A stretch of DNA of 64,000 nt from CAYFPS01 sp964345075 (GTDB lineage Bacteria > CAIWAD01), in the NCBI GenBank assembly GCA_964345075.1, contig CAYFPS010000002.1, positions 1-64,000 on the forward strand, written 5' to 3'. The notes under the pieces were generated by a model, which was not told the origin of the DNA, searched no databases, and was given only the letters and a program-made list of their open reading frames with translations. Both the position numbers and the translations under genes were made by a program. This document shows, piece by piece, positions 25,955-34,907 of this stretch; positions within the stretch are counted from its first letter, which is position 1, and each line of letters starts with the position of its first letter.

Positions 25955-27391
25955 TTATCGTTTCTTCTTCTTCTTTTTCGCGTTGCGCCGGGCTCGATCC
26001 ATCGCGAAGCCTGCGGAAGCCGCGCCCACGCGCACCGGCCCGGGGGCCGAAGTGCGGGAAAGCTGCGGCATGGCGCCACCGCCCATTCCTGATAACATGC
26101 CAAGGCCAGACATCTGCTTCAGCATGCCCTTCATCTGATTGTATTGCGTCAGGAGCAGTCCGACTTCGTTCTCCATAACGCCGCTTCCGCGTGCGATGCG
26201 CGCCTTGCGGCTGCCGTTGATCAAGGCCGGCTGCTGCCGTTCGGCGGGCGTCATCGACTGAATCATCGCCTCCGTGCGGGTCAGCTGCTTCGGATCCAGA
26301 TTCAGGCCCTTGAGCTTGGAGCCCACACCGGGAATCATCTTAAGCAGGCCTTCCAGCGGCCCCATGCGCTTGAGCATCTGCAACTGTGAAAGAAAATCTT
26401 CCAGATCGAACTCGGCGCGGGCAAGCTTGGCCGCCATTTTCTCCGCGTCCTGTCGCTCAACCTGCTCCTGCACCTTTTCGACCAGACCAAGCACGTCGCC
26501 CATGCCCAGAATGCGGCGGGAAAGGCGGTCCGGGTGAAAGGGCTCGAGCGCGTCGAGCTTTTCGCCAAGACCAATGTACTTGAGCGGCTTGCCGGTTACG
26601 GCGCGAATGCTCATCGCCGCACCGCCGCGCGTATCGCCGTCCAGCTTTGTCAGCACCACGCCCGTAAAGCTCAGCCGCTGATGAAACTCCTCGGCTGCGC
26701 GAACGGCATCCTGCCCGATCATGGCGTCAGCAACAAAGAGGATCTCCGAGGGCTTCTCGGCCGCGCGAATCCGCTCCAGCTCCTGCATCATCTCTTCATC
26801 GATGTGCAGGCGGCCGGCCGTGTCCAGCAGAATGGTGTCAAAGCCACTGGCCTTCGCCTCGGCCACACCCAGTTCAGCCGTCTTGACGGCGTCATTGTCA
26901 ACAGGCCGGAAGACCGGCACGCCCAGCTGCTCGCCCAGAACGACCAGCTGATCCACGGCGGCAGGGCGATAGATATCGGCCGCCACCAGAAAGGGCTTGC
27001 GCCCCATTTTGCTCTTTAAAAGTGAGGCCAGCTTGGCTGCGGAAGTCGTCTTGCCGCTACCCTGCAGACCCACCATCATGATGATGGTTGGACCGTCGTT
27101 CACGAACTGAATCGGCTGATGTTCACCGCCCAGGGTGTCATTCAGCTCGTCGTGAACAATCTTGACGAACTGCTGGCCCGGGTTGACGCCCTTGAGGACT
27201 TCCGCCCCCATGGCCTTTTCGCGAACATTGCCGACGAAATCGCGCACGACCTTGACATTGACGTCCGCCTCAAGCAGCGCACGACGAATGTCCCGAACAG
27301 CATCCTCGATGTTGTTCTCGGAGATCTTCGCCTGCCCTTTCAGGCCACGAAGAATGTTGTCGAAGCGCTCCTGTAGAGCATCCAGCATCAA
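25955..27391 (-). CDS. ffh: Signal recognition particle protein Ffh
   Basis: A 478-residue GTPase that targets membrane and secreted proteins with 4.5S RNA. N and G domains show GLQGSGKTTSAAKLA, DTAGRLHID and TKLDGDTRGGAA. The C-terminal M domain is methionine-rich (MKGMLKQMSGLGML) and ends in a run of basic residues. It is the first gene of the translation operon, 15 bases before rpsP. The 4.5S RNA gene was not seen in the window. Confidence 0.97.
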   Translation of the reverse strand: MMLDALQERFDNILRGLKGQAKISENNIEDAVRDIRRALLEADVNVKVVRDFVGNVREKAMGAEVLKGVNPGQQFVKIVHDELNDTLGGEHQPIQFVNDGPTIIMMVGLQGSGKTTSAAKLASLLKSKMGRKPFLVAADIYRPAAVDQLVVLGEQLGVPVFRPVDNDAVKTAELGVAEAKASGFDTILLDTAGRLHIDEEMMQELERIRAAEKPSEILFVADAMIGQDAVRAAEEFHQRLSFTGVVLTKLDGDTRGGAAMSIRAVTGKPLKYIGLGEKLDALEPFHPDRLSRRILGMGDVLGLVEKVQEQVERQDAEKMAAKLARAEFDLEDFLSQLQMLKRMGPLEGLLKMIPGVGSKLKGLNLDPKQLTRTEAMIQSMTPAERQQPALINGSRKARIARGSGVMENEVGLLLTQYNQMKGMLKQMSGLGMLSGMGGGAMPQLSRTSAPGPVRVGAASAGFAMDRARRNAKKKKKKR

Positions 27392-27418
27392 TTCGTCTCC
27401 GGATCGCGAAAACCCGAC

Positions 27419-27447
27419 ATAGTAGCAAAGCCCTTGCTATAGCTCAA
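27419..27447 (-). promoter_or_regulatory. Promoter of the ffh operon
   Basis: On the reverse strand, TTGAGC (27447-27442) and TACTAT (27424-27419) are separated by 17 bases. Transcription would start some 20 bases before the ffh ATG, which has GGAG as ribosome site. The match is good, but it rests on pattern only. Confidence 0.5.
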
Positions 27448-27539
27448 GAAATTGCTCTAAAAAGAGTAGGTACTGACAGAATTATGCCACGGGGTCAGGC
27501 CGAAGGAAGGGTGGGATTTGGGCGGACTGGCGGGGGGTT

Positions 27540-27576
27540 GTGGTCCGACCACTGGTTGGACCAGTGGTCGGACCAC
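27540..27576. repeat. 12-bp-period palindromic repeat, copy 1
   Basis: Perfect 16-base arms around a TTGGA loop, made of TCSGACCASTGG-type 12-bp units. It lies in the non-coding gap between the divergent ffh operon and a secreted-protein gene. The units match those of the 51-bp palindrome near 12.1 kb. Confidence 0.85.
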
Positions 27577-27668
27577 TGCTCGGACGAAACACCAACATCC
27601 CACTCTGCAGGCGCTTCAGCGGCTCCTGGAACTTCTGATAATCGGCATCACATGTCATGCTGGCTGGA

Positions 27669-27759
27669 CATCTGGTCGGACGAGTGGTTGGACCAGACGT
27701 CGGACCACTGGTCGGACCAAACGCCGGACCACTGGTCCGACCAGTGGTCCGGCAACAAT
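27669..27759. repeat. 12-bp-period palindromic repeat, copy 2
   Basis: About seven tandem 12-bp units of the type TCGGACCACTGG. The right end contains a perfect 31-bp palindrome (arms 27723-27737 and 27739-27753 around one C). Together with copy 1 it fills much of the 407-base gap between ffh and the secreted-protein gene. All three forward frames stay open through the repeat because the period is a multiple of three, which creates a false N-terminal extension of the next gene. Confidence 0.85.
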
Positions 27760-27798
27760 CCTACCTTCCCCCTCACCCTCCAAACCCAGGAGTTCATT

Positions 27799-29427
27799 AT
27801 GCACGCACTTTTGTTCTCTCTGTTTCTGCTTCTGCCCTTACATGCAAGCGCTCAATTGCTGATGGTTGGGCTCGAGGATTCGGCCCAGCCCTTCAAAAGC
27901 AGCGATCTTTCAGGCTTCCCCAATGTCAGCTGGAGCAGCCATTCGGTCATTGAGATGAGTGGCGCTGCTGCCGATGGCGGCACGGTGTATTACACACAGG
28001 GTGCTTTCACCACACAGCTCTACCGAATGGGCAACAGCCAGGCCCTTTGCACGATAGATGTGGCCGTCCACGGACTGGGCTTTGGCAATGGCACCCTTTA
28101 CGGTTTTGCCAACTACGCAAGCCCGATGGGCATCTATTCGATTGACCCTGAAACGGGCGAGGTTGGGCTGGCCGTGAGCACAAGTACCCAGGGCTATCGC
28201 TACTTCGGGCTGGACTTCAACACGGAAGATGGCCTGCTTTATGGTTACACCGAGTACGGCAATCCTACCGGCCTGCATGCCATCGACCCTGAAACCGGGG
28301 CAATTACGCCTGTTGCTGCTTCGATTCCCGCATCAAACTCACAGGGGCGAGCGCTGGCCGTGGGCAACAATACCGTGTTTATTGCCGCAACCCGCGGTGA
28401 CGATGGTATCGGCCTCTATGCATGGGATCTGGGCAGCAACGGCCCCTGGACGGAGTTCACGCAGCCCTATCCGAATCATCACAGCTCGGGCGGTGCCACC
28501 TGGGTTCCTGCCCCAGAGCCCGACCCGGAATGCGAGATCACTCCACAGCTGATTGACTTCGACCCCATGCTGCTTGGTGCAAGTCAAACAGCGACAATCA
28601 CCATCAGCAATACGGGTGGGGGCCTGCTGGAAGGCGAGCTTGAGCCCATCGGCCTGGGTCTGGAGCTTCTGGGCGATGGCAGTTACAGCCTGGCAGCAAA
28701 TGAGTCGGCAAGCTTCACCATTGAGTACACGGCCCTGCAGGCCGGTGATCACACGCTGGAAGTTGATTGTGGTGCTCTATGTCCGTCTTTGCCTGTCTAC
28801 TGTTCCGTGATACAAGCAGAGATCCTGACTGGCGAGTACACGGATTGCGGAGTTATTGACGGTGTAGGGATTGAAAATGGCTTCATGGAAGACTGGGTTA
28901 ATGGTGCCGTCGGCATCAGCTTCGACTGTGACACAATGAGTCCCGTGCTTGTTCGAATCATGGTTGATGGCACGGAAGTCTGGAGCGGTGTTACAAGCGA
29001 GACCCTCTGGACTGCCGCGGAATCAGGCTTCGCCATCAATGAGATGGGCATCGACATGCTGGCCTGGTTTGATGTGTCCTTGGCGGACGCGACCTGGAAT
29101 GCAGAAGGCGAAGAGTGCCACTGGTATCTGGACTTTATGGAGTTGAATCAAACTCCAGTGCCTGAAGGCATCACGTTGAGCAAAGCGTGGCCAAACCCAT
29201 TTAATCCTGTAACACACCTGCAGCTGACATTGGACGCGCCGGAAGAAGTTCAGGCTCAGGTCTACTCCATGGCGGGGAAGCGGGTTGCAACCCTGCTTGA
29301 AGGAAGGCTTCCTGCAGGCAATCACACAATCAGCTGGGATGCCACAGGCCTGGCGGGAGGACTCTATCTGCTTGAAGTAAAAACGGGTGATACATCGATC
29401 ACCCGCAAGCTTCTCTTTATGCCCTGA
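27799..29427 (+). CDS. Secreted protein with T9SS-type sorting domain
   Basis: A 542-residue exported protein. Signal peptide MHALLFSLFLLLPLHASA is followed by a region with repeated blade-like phrases (about 25-235, such as IYSIDPETGEVG and LHAIDPETGAIT). An Ig-like domain (about 245-325) starts CEITPQLIDFDPMLLGASQTATITISNTGGG in the style of ASH/HYDIN repeats. The C-terminal 85 residues are a FlgD-like/type A sorting domain with WPNPFNPVTHL and GLYLLEV. The start is set by AGGAG six bases upstream and the signal peptide; an earlier ATG reads through the palindromic repeats. Function unknown. Confidence 0.82.
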   Translation: MHALLFSLFLLLPLHASAQLLMVGLEDSAQPFKSSDLSGFPNVSWSSHSVIEMSGAAADGGTVYYTQGAFTTQLYRMGNSQALCTIDVAVHGLGFGNGTLYGFANYASPMGIYSIDPETGEVGLAVSTSTQGYRYFGLDFNTEDGLLYGYTEYGNPTGLHAIDPETGAITPVAASIPASNSQGRALAVGNNTVFIAATRGDDGIGLYAWDLGSNGPWTEFTQPYPNHHSSGGATWVPAPEPDPECEITPQLIDFDPMLLGASQTATITISNTGGGLLEGELEPIGLGLELLGDGSYSLAANESASFTIEYTALQAGDHTLEVDCGALCPSLPVYCSVIQAEILTGEYTDCGVIDGVGIENGFMEDWVNGAVGISFDCDTMSPVLVRIMVDGTEVWSGVTSETLWTAAESGFAINEMGIDMLAWFDVSLADATWNAEGEECHWYLDFMELNQTPVPEGITLSKAWPNPFNPVTHLQLTLDAPEEVQAQVYSMAGKRVATLLEGRLPAGNHTISWDATGLAGGLYLLEVKTGDTSITRKLLFMP

Positions 29428-29430
29428 AGC

Positions 29431-30039
29431 CTAGCGGCCAGCGCCGCCACCCGGTGTCCACAGGACTTCGCCAGATGGGCCCGAGGCAATGCGCGCCGTA
29501 ATGAAGAGGTAGTCTGAAAGCCGATTGAGATAGATCAGGGTCTGAGCGTTAAGGCGCTCTGACCCTCTTTCATTCAGCAGGTCACGCAGGAAACAGACTT
29601 GTCGCTCGGTGCGGCGGCAAACCGCACGAGCGTGATGCAGGGCTGCCACCAGGCGGCTACCGGCAGGCAAAATGAAACTTTCGAGTGGTTCCAGCCGCTC
29701 GTTCCATGCGTTCTGCCAAGCCTCCAGTCTTTCAACATAGGAAGCGGGAGTGCGCAGGCGGTCACCCGCTTCTCCGGGAACACTCAAATCGGCACCCAGA
29801 TCAAAGAGCTGCTGCTGGATCACGTGAAACTGCTCTTCAAGCTCTGCCAGCGACTGTGCATCCAGACCCGAATCCGGAAGCAACTCGGCACGCACCCTGC
29901 CCAGCAGGGCATTCAGCTCGTCAACATCACCATAACTGGCAACACGGGCATCATGCTTGGATACACGGCTTCCATCGCCCAGACTGGTCTGGCCGCCATC
30001 ACCGCCTTTTGTCGTAATGCTTGTCAGCCGAACCATCAT
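29431..30039 (-). CDS. Cob(I)alamin adenosyltransferase, PduO type
   Basis: A 202-residue enzyme that transfers adenosyl from ATP to reduced cobalamin to make coenzyme B12. TTKGGDGGQTSLGDGSRV is the ATP-binding N-terminus, and CRRTERQV plus LNRLSDYLFITAR are the helix motifs of the PduO family. Two adjacent ATG codons could start it; AGGA lies suitably before both. It follows the stop of the C25-like gene by six bases on the same strand, an unlikely functional partner. No B12-dependent enzyme lies in the window. Confidence 0.94.
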   Translation of the reverse strand: MMVRLTSITTKGGDGGQTSLGDGSRVSKHDARVASYGDVDELNALLGRVRAELLPDSGLDAQSLAELEEQFHVIQQQLFDLGADLSVPGEAGDRLRTPASYVERLEAWQNAWNERLEPLESFILPAGSRLVAALHHARAVCRRTERQVCFLRDLLNERGSERLNAQTLIYLNRLSDYLFITARIASGPSGEVLWTPGGGAGR

Positions 30040-30045
30040 TTCTTC

Positions 30046-33000
30046 CTATTTCAGCAGTGTGATCTTTTGACACTGGCTATCAGCCCCACTTTTCAGCTGA
30101 ACAAGGTACAGACCGGTGGGCAGACCACCACCATCAAAGGTGAAGACATGCCTGCCCGCGCTGAGCCGCTTGTCTGCAAGCGAAGCAACCAGGCGGCCCG
30201 AAAGGTCATAGACATCCAGCTTGACGTGCTTCGACTGCCCAAGCACAAGCTCGATCTGTGTCACAGGATTAAAAGGATTTGGCGCAATCGTCATCAGCGC
30301 AAAATCAGCGGGCTGCGTGGATTCGTCCACGGCAAGGTCCGGCTCCATCGGCCTGAAGAGAATCGAAGTACCGTCTTCAACAGGCTGTCCGGCAGCATCA
30401 AAGAGATCGTTGAAGGCAATCTGAAGTCCAGCCGTTTCCTGCGGGTTCTCAATGCCGATGGTCACACCATTGGTGCCATTCCAGGTGGTGACATTCGGCA
30501 GGTGCAGCAGAATCTCACCATTGCCATTGCTTGTTGGCCAGATGACGGGATCACGCAGAATCAGCTGCGCGACAATTGAGTAGGGATTGTTTACAGGTTG
30601 AAAACCGTTCCACTCGATAATGAACTCACCCGACTCAATGGAGTACTCTGTGTAAACAGGTGAGATGATATTCCACCCTGAAGTGCAGTTATACAAGTCT
30701 GTCCAATAGGCAGCAATCATGGCTGGCGGTCCCTGCGCGCCGGGAATGGGCGTGTTGACAGCTGTGTGATACAATTCATGCTCGCCAAAGGAAACCCAGC
30801 CATTCGTGCAGATGGTCAGTCGATCATGCTCCTCACCGTAAAACTGAAAGGTGAAGGGCAGATCGATGGTCATGGTTTGCCCATCCGGCCCCTGATTCCA
30901 CCAGTCGGTTATATAATCACAGAGCTGAAGCTCACTACCGGAGGAGCTGATACTCTGGAAATCGTGCAGGGGTGCCAGTTCGTGATCGTCACCGCTGTGA
31001 TAGGCCATGTAGTCACCCGCATCCGGCCCTAGTGGATCCAGCGGCCCGGGCGTTCCTGCTGAAAGCTGGAAAGGTACGCGAATAAAAACTGGTCCATCCG
31101 GATCGCTGGCAAATCGCAGATCCAGCCGGAAGGGAATCACAGTTCCTACAGGCATAGCCTCGCTGATTGCGAGCTCGAAAAGGCCAAGATCCTGTGCGAC
31201 GCCGTCCTGTATCACGAAGGGATCCGAGAGCTCGTCGCTGATGCTCACGCGTCCATCAATACTGACAAGTGTTGCCAGCAATTCTTCCGTTTCACGGCCG
31301 ATGCCTTCAACACGAAAGTTCAGCGTGTCAGCAAAGCCAGGGGCCAAGCGGCCTTCGGCACTTGAGCCAAGCAAAAGAAGGCTGCTGTGCAGCACGTTCA
31401 TTCGAGCACAGCCAATCCACTCGCCAGCCAGCAGCAGGTCGATTTCGATTTCCTCGTCATGGAAGAGGGAACTTCCCAGCACAAGGTTAAATGGTTCGGA
31501 AGTCGTTGCGGTCTCTCCGGGAGCCGGTGGATCCAGACTCTGTGTGGCTGGCTGAATACTTACGCGCTCATCATGTGATACAAGCTCCAGCTGGATGGAC
31601 TCAGCCAGTCCTGTAACACCACTTTCCAGCAGGTTCGGCCAGAATTCGAGGCTCTCCCCGGGTGAGGGCAGATTATCATTCCCATCGCTCAGGGTCCAAC
31701 CGGCCAAAGACAGGTGGCTGTCCTGTGACACCAGGACAGGGCTTTCCAGCAAGGGTTTGTAGCCATCTGCATGCAAACAAAGATTCAGATCTGCCGCCGG
31801 CGGCAATTCACCTTCCAGACGAATCCGCCCGGCAGCATCGCTGACTGCCGTGATACAAATTGATCCATCGGCAGTAGAAAGCGCGGCATGTATGCCCTCC
31901 AGATAAGCGCCCCAGGAATCATTGACAATCAACTCCAGCGCGAGGGGACCGGGCGAGAGGGTGGCCGGCAGCGAGCAGACAAGATCAAGTGGCTCTTCCA
32001 CACGAACACGCAGCGCCGGATCGCCTAGCAGATTGTAGGCATGGAAGTAGAAAGGAACGTTGTAGCCCGGCGTGCCCCATTCGCGATCATTGGGGTAACA
32101 CAGCCACAATTCCAGCTTGCCACGACCCATCAACGAGCCCATCGAGCGCAGGCCTTCATGCACCAGACCCTGATAGATACCGGCGTCAATAGCGTTGTTC
32201 CATTCCGTGTGCGTGTCTTCTTCACTGGGTGCAATAAATCCGATGGCACCCGCAGGCTCTTCTGGATTGCTGCCACTACGCAGCCAGGCCTCACCAAAAC
32301 AGGGATCGGCTTCAACAGAGGCAAAATCTCCACCACCGCAGACGATGCTCGTTACCAGCGGCCAGCGACCGACATTCTGCAGGGCGAGTGCGTGTGTTAC
32401 ACCAAAGGAGGGTCCGGCCCATTGAGTCCTGAAGCCGAATCCACGGTAGTTCACCATGGAAACGCCATTGTTCACAGAATTGCTAACCAGATTCGGTGAT
32501 ACAGGCTCGTTGTAATAGTCGTTGTGAACGGTGTCCACCTGAGAAAATTCCAGTCCGTTCATCAGGTCTTCACGAATGGCCAACTTCAATGCGCGGCGAC
32601 TGAAGGCCAGCGCAACATCATAGACCATCAAACCCTTCTGAAACCAGTCTGCACCCAGCTGTGTAAAGGGATCACGCTCATAGCGCACCGTGCGATTGCT
32701 GGCCAGCAGGGCCTGATTGGCCGTGTCCACACTCAGGCGCCCCACGAGCACGTCGGCGAAATAGTCATCGCCTTCCAGCAGCGAATAAAGGTGATCCGTC
32801 ACAATGCAGTACTGACTGTTGCAGCGTCCGGACCAGACGGTTTCGGCGTACTGACCACCTGGAATAAAGCCCGTATCCAGATTGAAGTCGGTCTCTGTTC
32901 CCGTAGGATAGCGATCAATGTCGCCGGCCAGCAGCAGACAATCGAAACTCTCTTCTTCCCAGGCTTCTTGAATGGCTGCCTGAATGGAGGCAAATGTATT

Positions 33001-33807
33001 ACCGATGTTCTCCAGATAGAGCACGCGCACGGACCAGCCTTGCGCCCGTCGCCACTCAAGCAATTCATCCATCTGCTGAAGTGCCGCTGTCGGTGATACA
33101 ATCAGCAGGCCGCCTGCGCTGACATTGGATTCCAGGTCGAGCAGCGCGCTTTCTACATCCGTTGAATTGATGGCCAGCGACGAAAGTGTCCGCAAGGCAT
33201 CCAGCGAGGCTTGCGAATTACGCGGCCGCGGTGTATCACCGGAATTGCTCCATGTAACACGAATTCTTGCCGAGCGAAGCACACGCAGCTCTTCACGGCC
33301 AGCATTAAATGCAACGGGAAACAGATCCAGCGCTGTCATGCGGTGCCCCAGCCAATGGACTGGCTCGCCGATCCGCACACTGCTTTCAGGCCAGAAACCG
33401 GGATGATCAACAATCTTCACTTTTTCACGCTGGGTCCCGGGCCTGTCGCTCTGCGGCAGTGGAGCGGGCCGGGGAAGGATGCCGGTCAGGATTTCATATT
33501 CGGCATCCAGCAGCTCCACCTGCGGCACGCGATTTTCAGCGCAGTAGAGCAGGCGGCTGAGCGCCGGCAAATCCGGTTCGCCAGGAGCTGCTGCCCTGCC
33601 ACCCTCAGCAAGATCGAGGCGAAGTCCCTCTGATGTGTGCACCAGCTCGATCTGATCCAGCGTAAAGATGAACTCATCGGCCCTACTGGACTGAGTCAGT
33701 GCTTCCAGCTTCCAGCTTGTGCCTGATCCATCGCCAAGCTCTAGAATTTTGCTTGACGCTCTTGGCGAGATCAGCAGGATCAGGCATAAGGACAGAAGAA
33801 TTCGCAT
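30046..33807 (-). CDS. Gingipain-like C25-family secreted protein A
   Basis: A 1253-residue exported protein with signal peptide MRILLSLCLILLISPRASS. A propeptide-like region precedes a caspase-fold C25 domain (about 220-600, with LLLAGDIDRYPTG and DVLVGRLSVDT). The nucleophile cysteine is kept as C490 in TSIVCGGGDF. The histidine of the usual GHG motif, 33 residues earlier, is phenylalanine (F457 in NYRGFG). Ig-like and NIDO-like domains follow (TICTNGWVSFG), and the end is a type A sorting domain (APNPFNPVTQIEL, GLYLVQL). It is probably exported by type IX secretion. Peptidase activity is doubtful unless another histidine serves, for example that in GVTHALAL. Confidence 0.82.
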   Translation of the reverse strand: MRILLSLCLILLISPRASSKILELGDGSGTSWKLEALTQSSRADEFIFTLDQIELVHTSEGLRLDLAEGGRAAAPGEPDLPALSRLLYCAENRVPQVELLDAEYEILTGILPRPAPLPQSDRPGTQREKVKIVDHPGFWPESSVRIGEPVHWLGHRMTALDLFPVAFNAGREELRVLRSARIRVTWSNSGDTPRPRNSQASLDALRTLSSLAINSTDVESALLDLESNVSAGGLLIVSPTAALQQMDELLEWRRAQGWSVRVLYLENIGNTFASIQAAIQEAWEEESFDCLLLAGDIDRYPTGTETDFNLDTGFIPGGQYAETVWSGRCNSQYCIVTDHLYSLLEGDDYFADVLVGRLSVDTANQALLASNRTVRYERDPFTQLGADWFQKGLMVYDVALAFSRRALKLAIREDLMNGLEFSQVDTVHNDYYNEPVSPNLVSNSVNNGVSMVNYRGFGFRTQWAGPSFGVTHALALQNVGRWPLVTSIVCGGGDFASVEADPCFGEAWLRSGSNPEEPAGAIGFIAPSEEDTHTEWNNAIDAGIYQGLVHEGLRSMGSLMGRGKLELWLCYPNDREWGTPGYNVPFYFHAYNLLGDPALRVRVEEPLDLVCSLPATLSPGPLALELIVNDSWGAYLEGIHAALSTADGSICITAVSDAAGRIRLEGELPPAADLNLCLHADGYKPLLESPVLVSQDSHLSLAGWTLSDGNDNLPSPGESLEFWPNLLESGVTGLAESIQLELVSHDERVSIQPATQSLDPPAPGETATTSEPFNLVLGSSLFHDEEIEIDLLLAGEWIGCARMNVLHSSLLLLGSSAEGRLAPGFADTLNFRVEGIGRETEELLATLVSIDGRVSISDELSDPFVIQDGVAQDLGLFELAISEAMPVGTVIPFRLDLRFASDPDGPVFIRVPFQLSAGTPGPLDPLGPDAGDYMAYHSGDDHELAPLHDFQSISSSGSELQLCDYITDWWNQGPDGQTMTIDLPFTFQFYGEEHDRLTICTNGWVSFGEHELYHTAVNTPIPGAQGPPAMIAAYWTDLYNCTSGWNIISPVYTEYSIESGEFIIEWNGFQPVNNPYSIVAQLILRDPVIWPTSNGNGEILLHLPNVTTWNGTNGVTIGIENPQETAGLQIAFNDLFDAAGQPVEDGTSILFRPMEPDLAVDESTQPADFALMTIAPNPFNPVTQIELVLGQSKHVKLDVYDLSGRLVASLADKRLSAGRHVFTFDGGGLPTGLYLVQLKSGADSQCQKITLLK

Positions 33808-33955
33808 GAGGGCCTCACATTCAGGGACAATTGTTCGCGCCGACTTCTGCAGAAACCATGCCAGCCGAAGTGCCTTGTTATGCCGCCCGAATGTGCGCCT
33901 GTGACCGCAGCTTACAGCTTGACGGCCACTCAGGACAACAATCTGTCAGGAAAGG

Positions 33956-34804
33956 CTAACAATCCGTTCGAATTGGATGGGCTTCAACAGGCAGGGCACC
34001 ATGGTCGTGGTGCTGATGACCCTCATGGTCGCCATTGGAATCATGTATATGGGTATGGGAAAGGCTCATGCTCATCACATACATCAAGGCCAGCCCGGCC
34101 AGGATGGCTGTCAGCTGGGCCAGACTGTCGCGAATGCGCACATCCTTGCGCAGTTCCGGGATCAGATCCGAGCCAGCAATGTAAATGAAGCCGCCGGCAG
34201 TCAGCGGCAGGATCTGGTTCTCGACATGGGAGACATGGGGTCCGATCAGCCAGACCAGCGTCACACCCAGCAGGGCCGAAAGGCCGGAAACAAAGTTGAA
34301 AACCAGGGCCTTTTTGACGCTGAGGCCGCCCCAGATAAGCGTTCCAAAGTCGCCGATTTCCTGCGGTATTTCATGAGCGATCACGGCAACGGTAGTGGTG
34401 ATGCCGATGGGGATGCTCACCATGAAAGCTGCACCGATCAAAATGCCATCGATGAAATTGTGCAAACCGTCGCCGACAAAATTCATGAAAACAACCGGAT
34501 GAGGATGATCGCTGGAAGCCGGTACATGGCAATGGCGCCAGTGGATGAATTTTTCAAGGATGAAAAAGGCCAGCAGTCCTCCGAGCACCCAGAAGGGAAC
34601 GGCCGGACCAAAGCCTTGCACCTCAAATGCTTCAGGAAGAAGATGGAAGAAGGCGCTCCCGAAGAGCGTGCCCACGGAAAAACTGACGAGCACCAGCAGC
34701 ACGCGCTTCAAGCGGGCAATCCCCATGCCGAGGGTGGCCAGTCCGGCCAGTGAAACAAAGCTGACTAGCAGCACGGCCAGATAGGAGGCCAGAACCTTAC
34801 TCAT
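33956..34804 (-). CDS. ZIP-family metal transporter
   Basis: A 282-residue inner-membrane transporter for zinc or related divalent metals. Helices IV and V carry HNFIDGILIG and HEIPQEIGDFG, the metal-path motifs of the family. A short histidine segment lies in the loop near residue 90-100, and a longer one, HTHIHDSNGDHEGHQHHDHG, is at the C-terminus instead of the central loop. The internal ATG was chosen because GGAAAG precedes it and the first helix follows directly. It diverges from the large C25-like gene B. Confidence 0.9.
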   Translation of the reverse strand: MSKVLASYLAVLLVSFVSLAGLATLGMGIARLKRVLLVLVSFSVGTLFGSAFFHLLPEAFEVQGFGPAVPFWVLGGLLAFFILEKFIHWRHCHVPASSDHPHPVVFMNFVGDGLHNFIDGILIGAAFMVSIPIGITTTVAVIAHEIPQEIGDFGTLIWGGLSVKKALVFNFVSGLSALLGVTLVWLIGPHVSHVENQILPLTAGGFIYIAGSDLIPELRKDVRIRDSLAQLTAILAGLALMYVMSMSLSHTHIHDSNGDHEGHQHHDHGALPVEAHPIRTDC

Positions 34805-34907
34805 ACGGCTTTCCGTAATTGATGAAATGATGTCGCGCGAGTGGTACGATTCTTGCAAATAAATCCCAACTTCCCAAGTTGCATTTCAGCTTCAAACCGG
34901 AGAACGC

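Noticed and set aside
27540..27759. CRISPR array
   Set aside because: Units are only 12 bp with no unique spacers, and no cas gene is present.
27484..27798. N-terminal extension of the secreted protein with repeated SDHW/SDQW peptides
   Set aside because: The peptide comes from a palindromic 12-bp DNA repeat that is open in all forward frames. A ribosome site and signal peptide mark the start at 27799.
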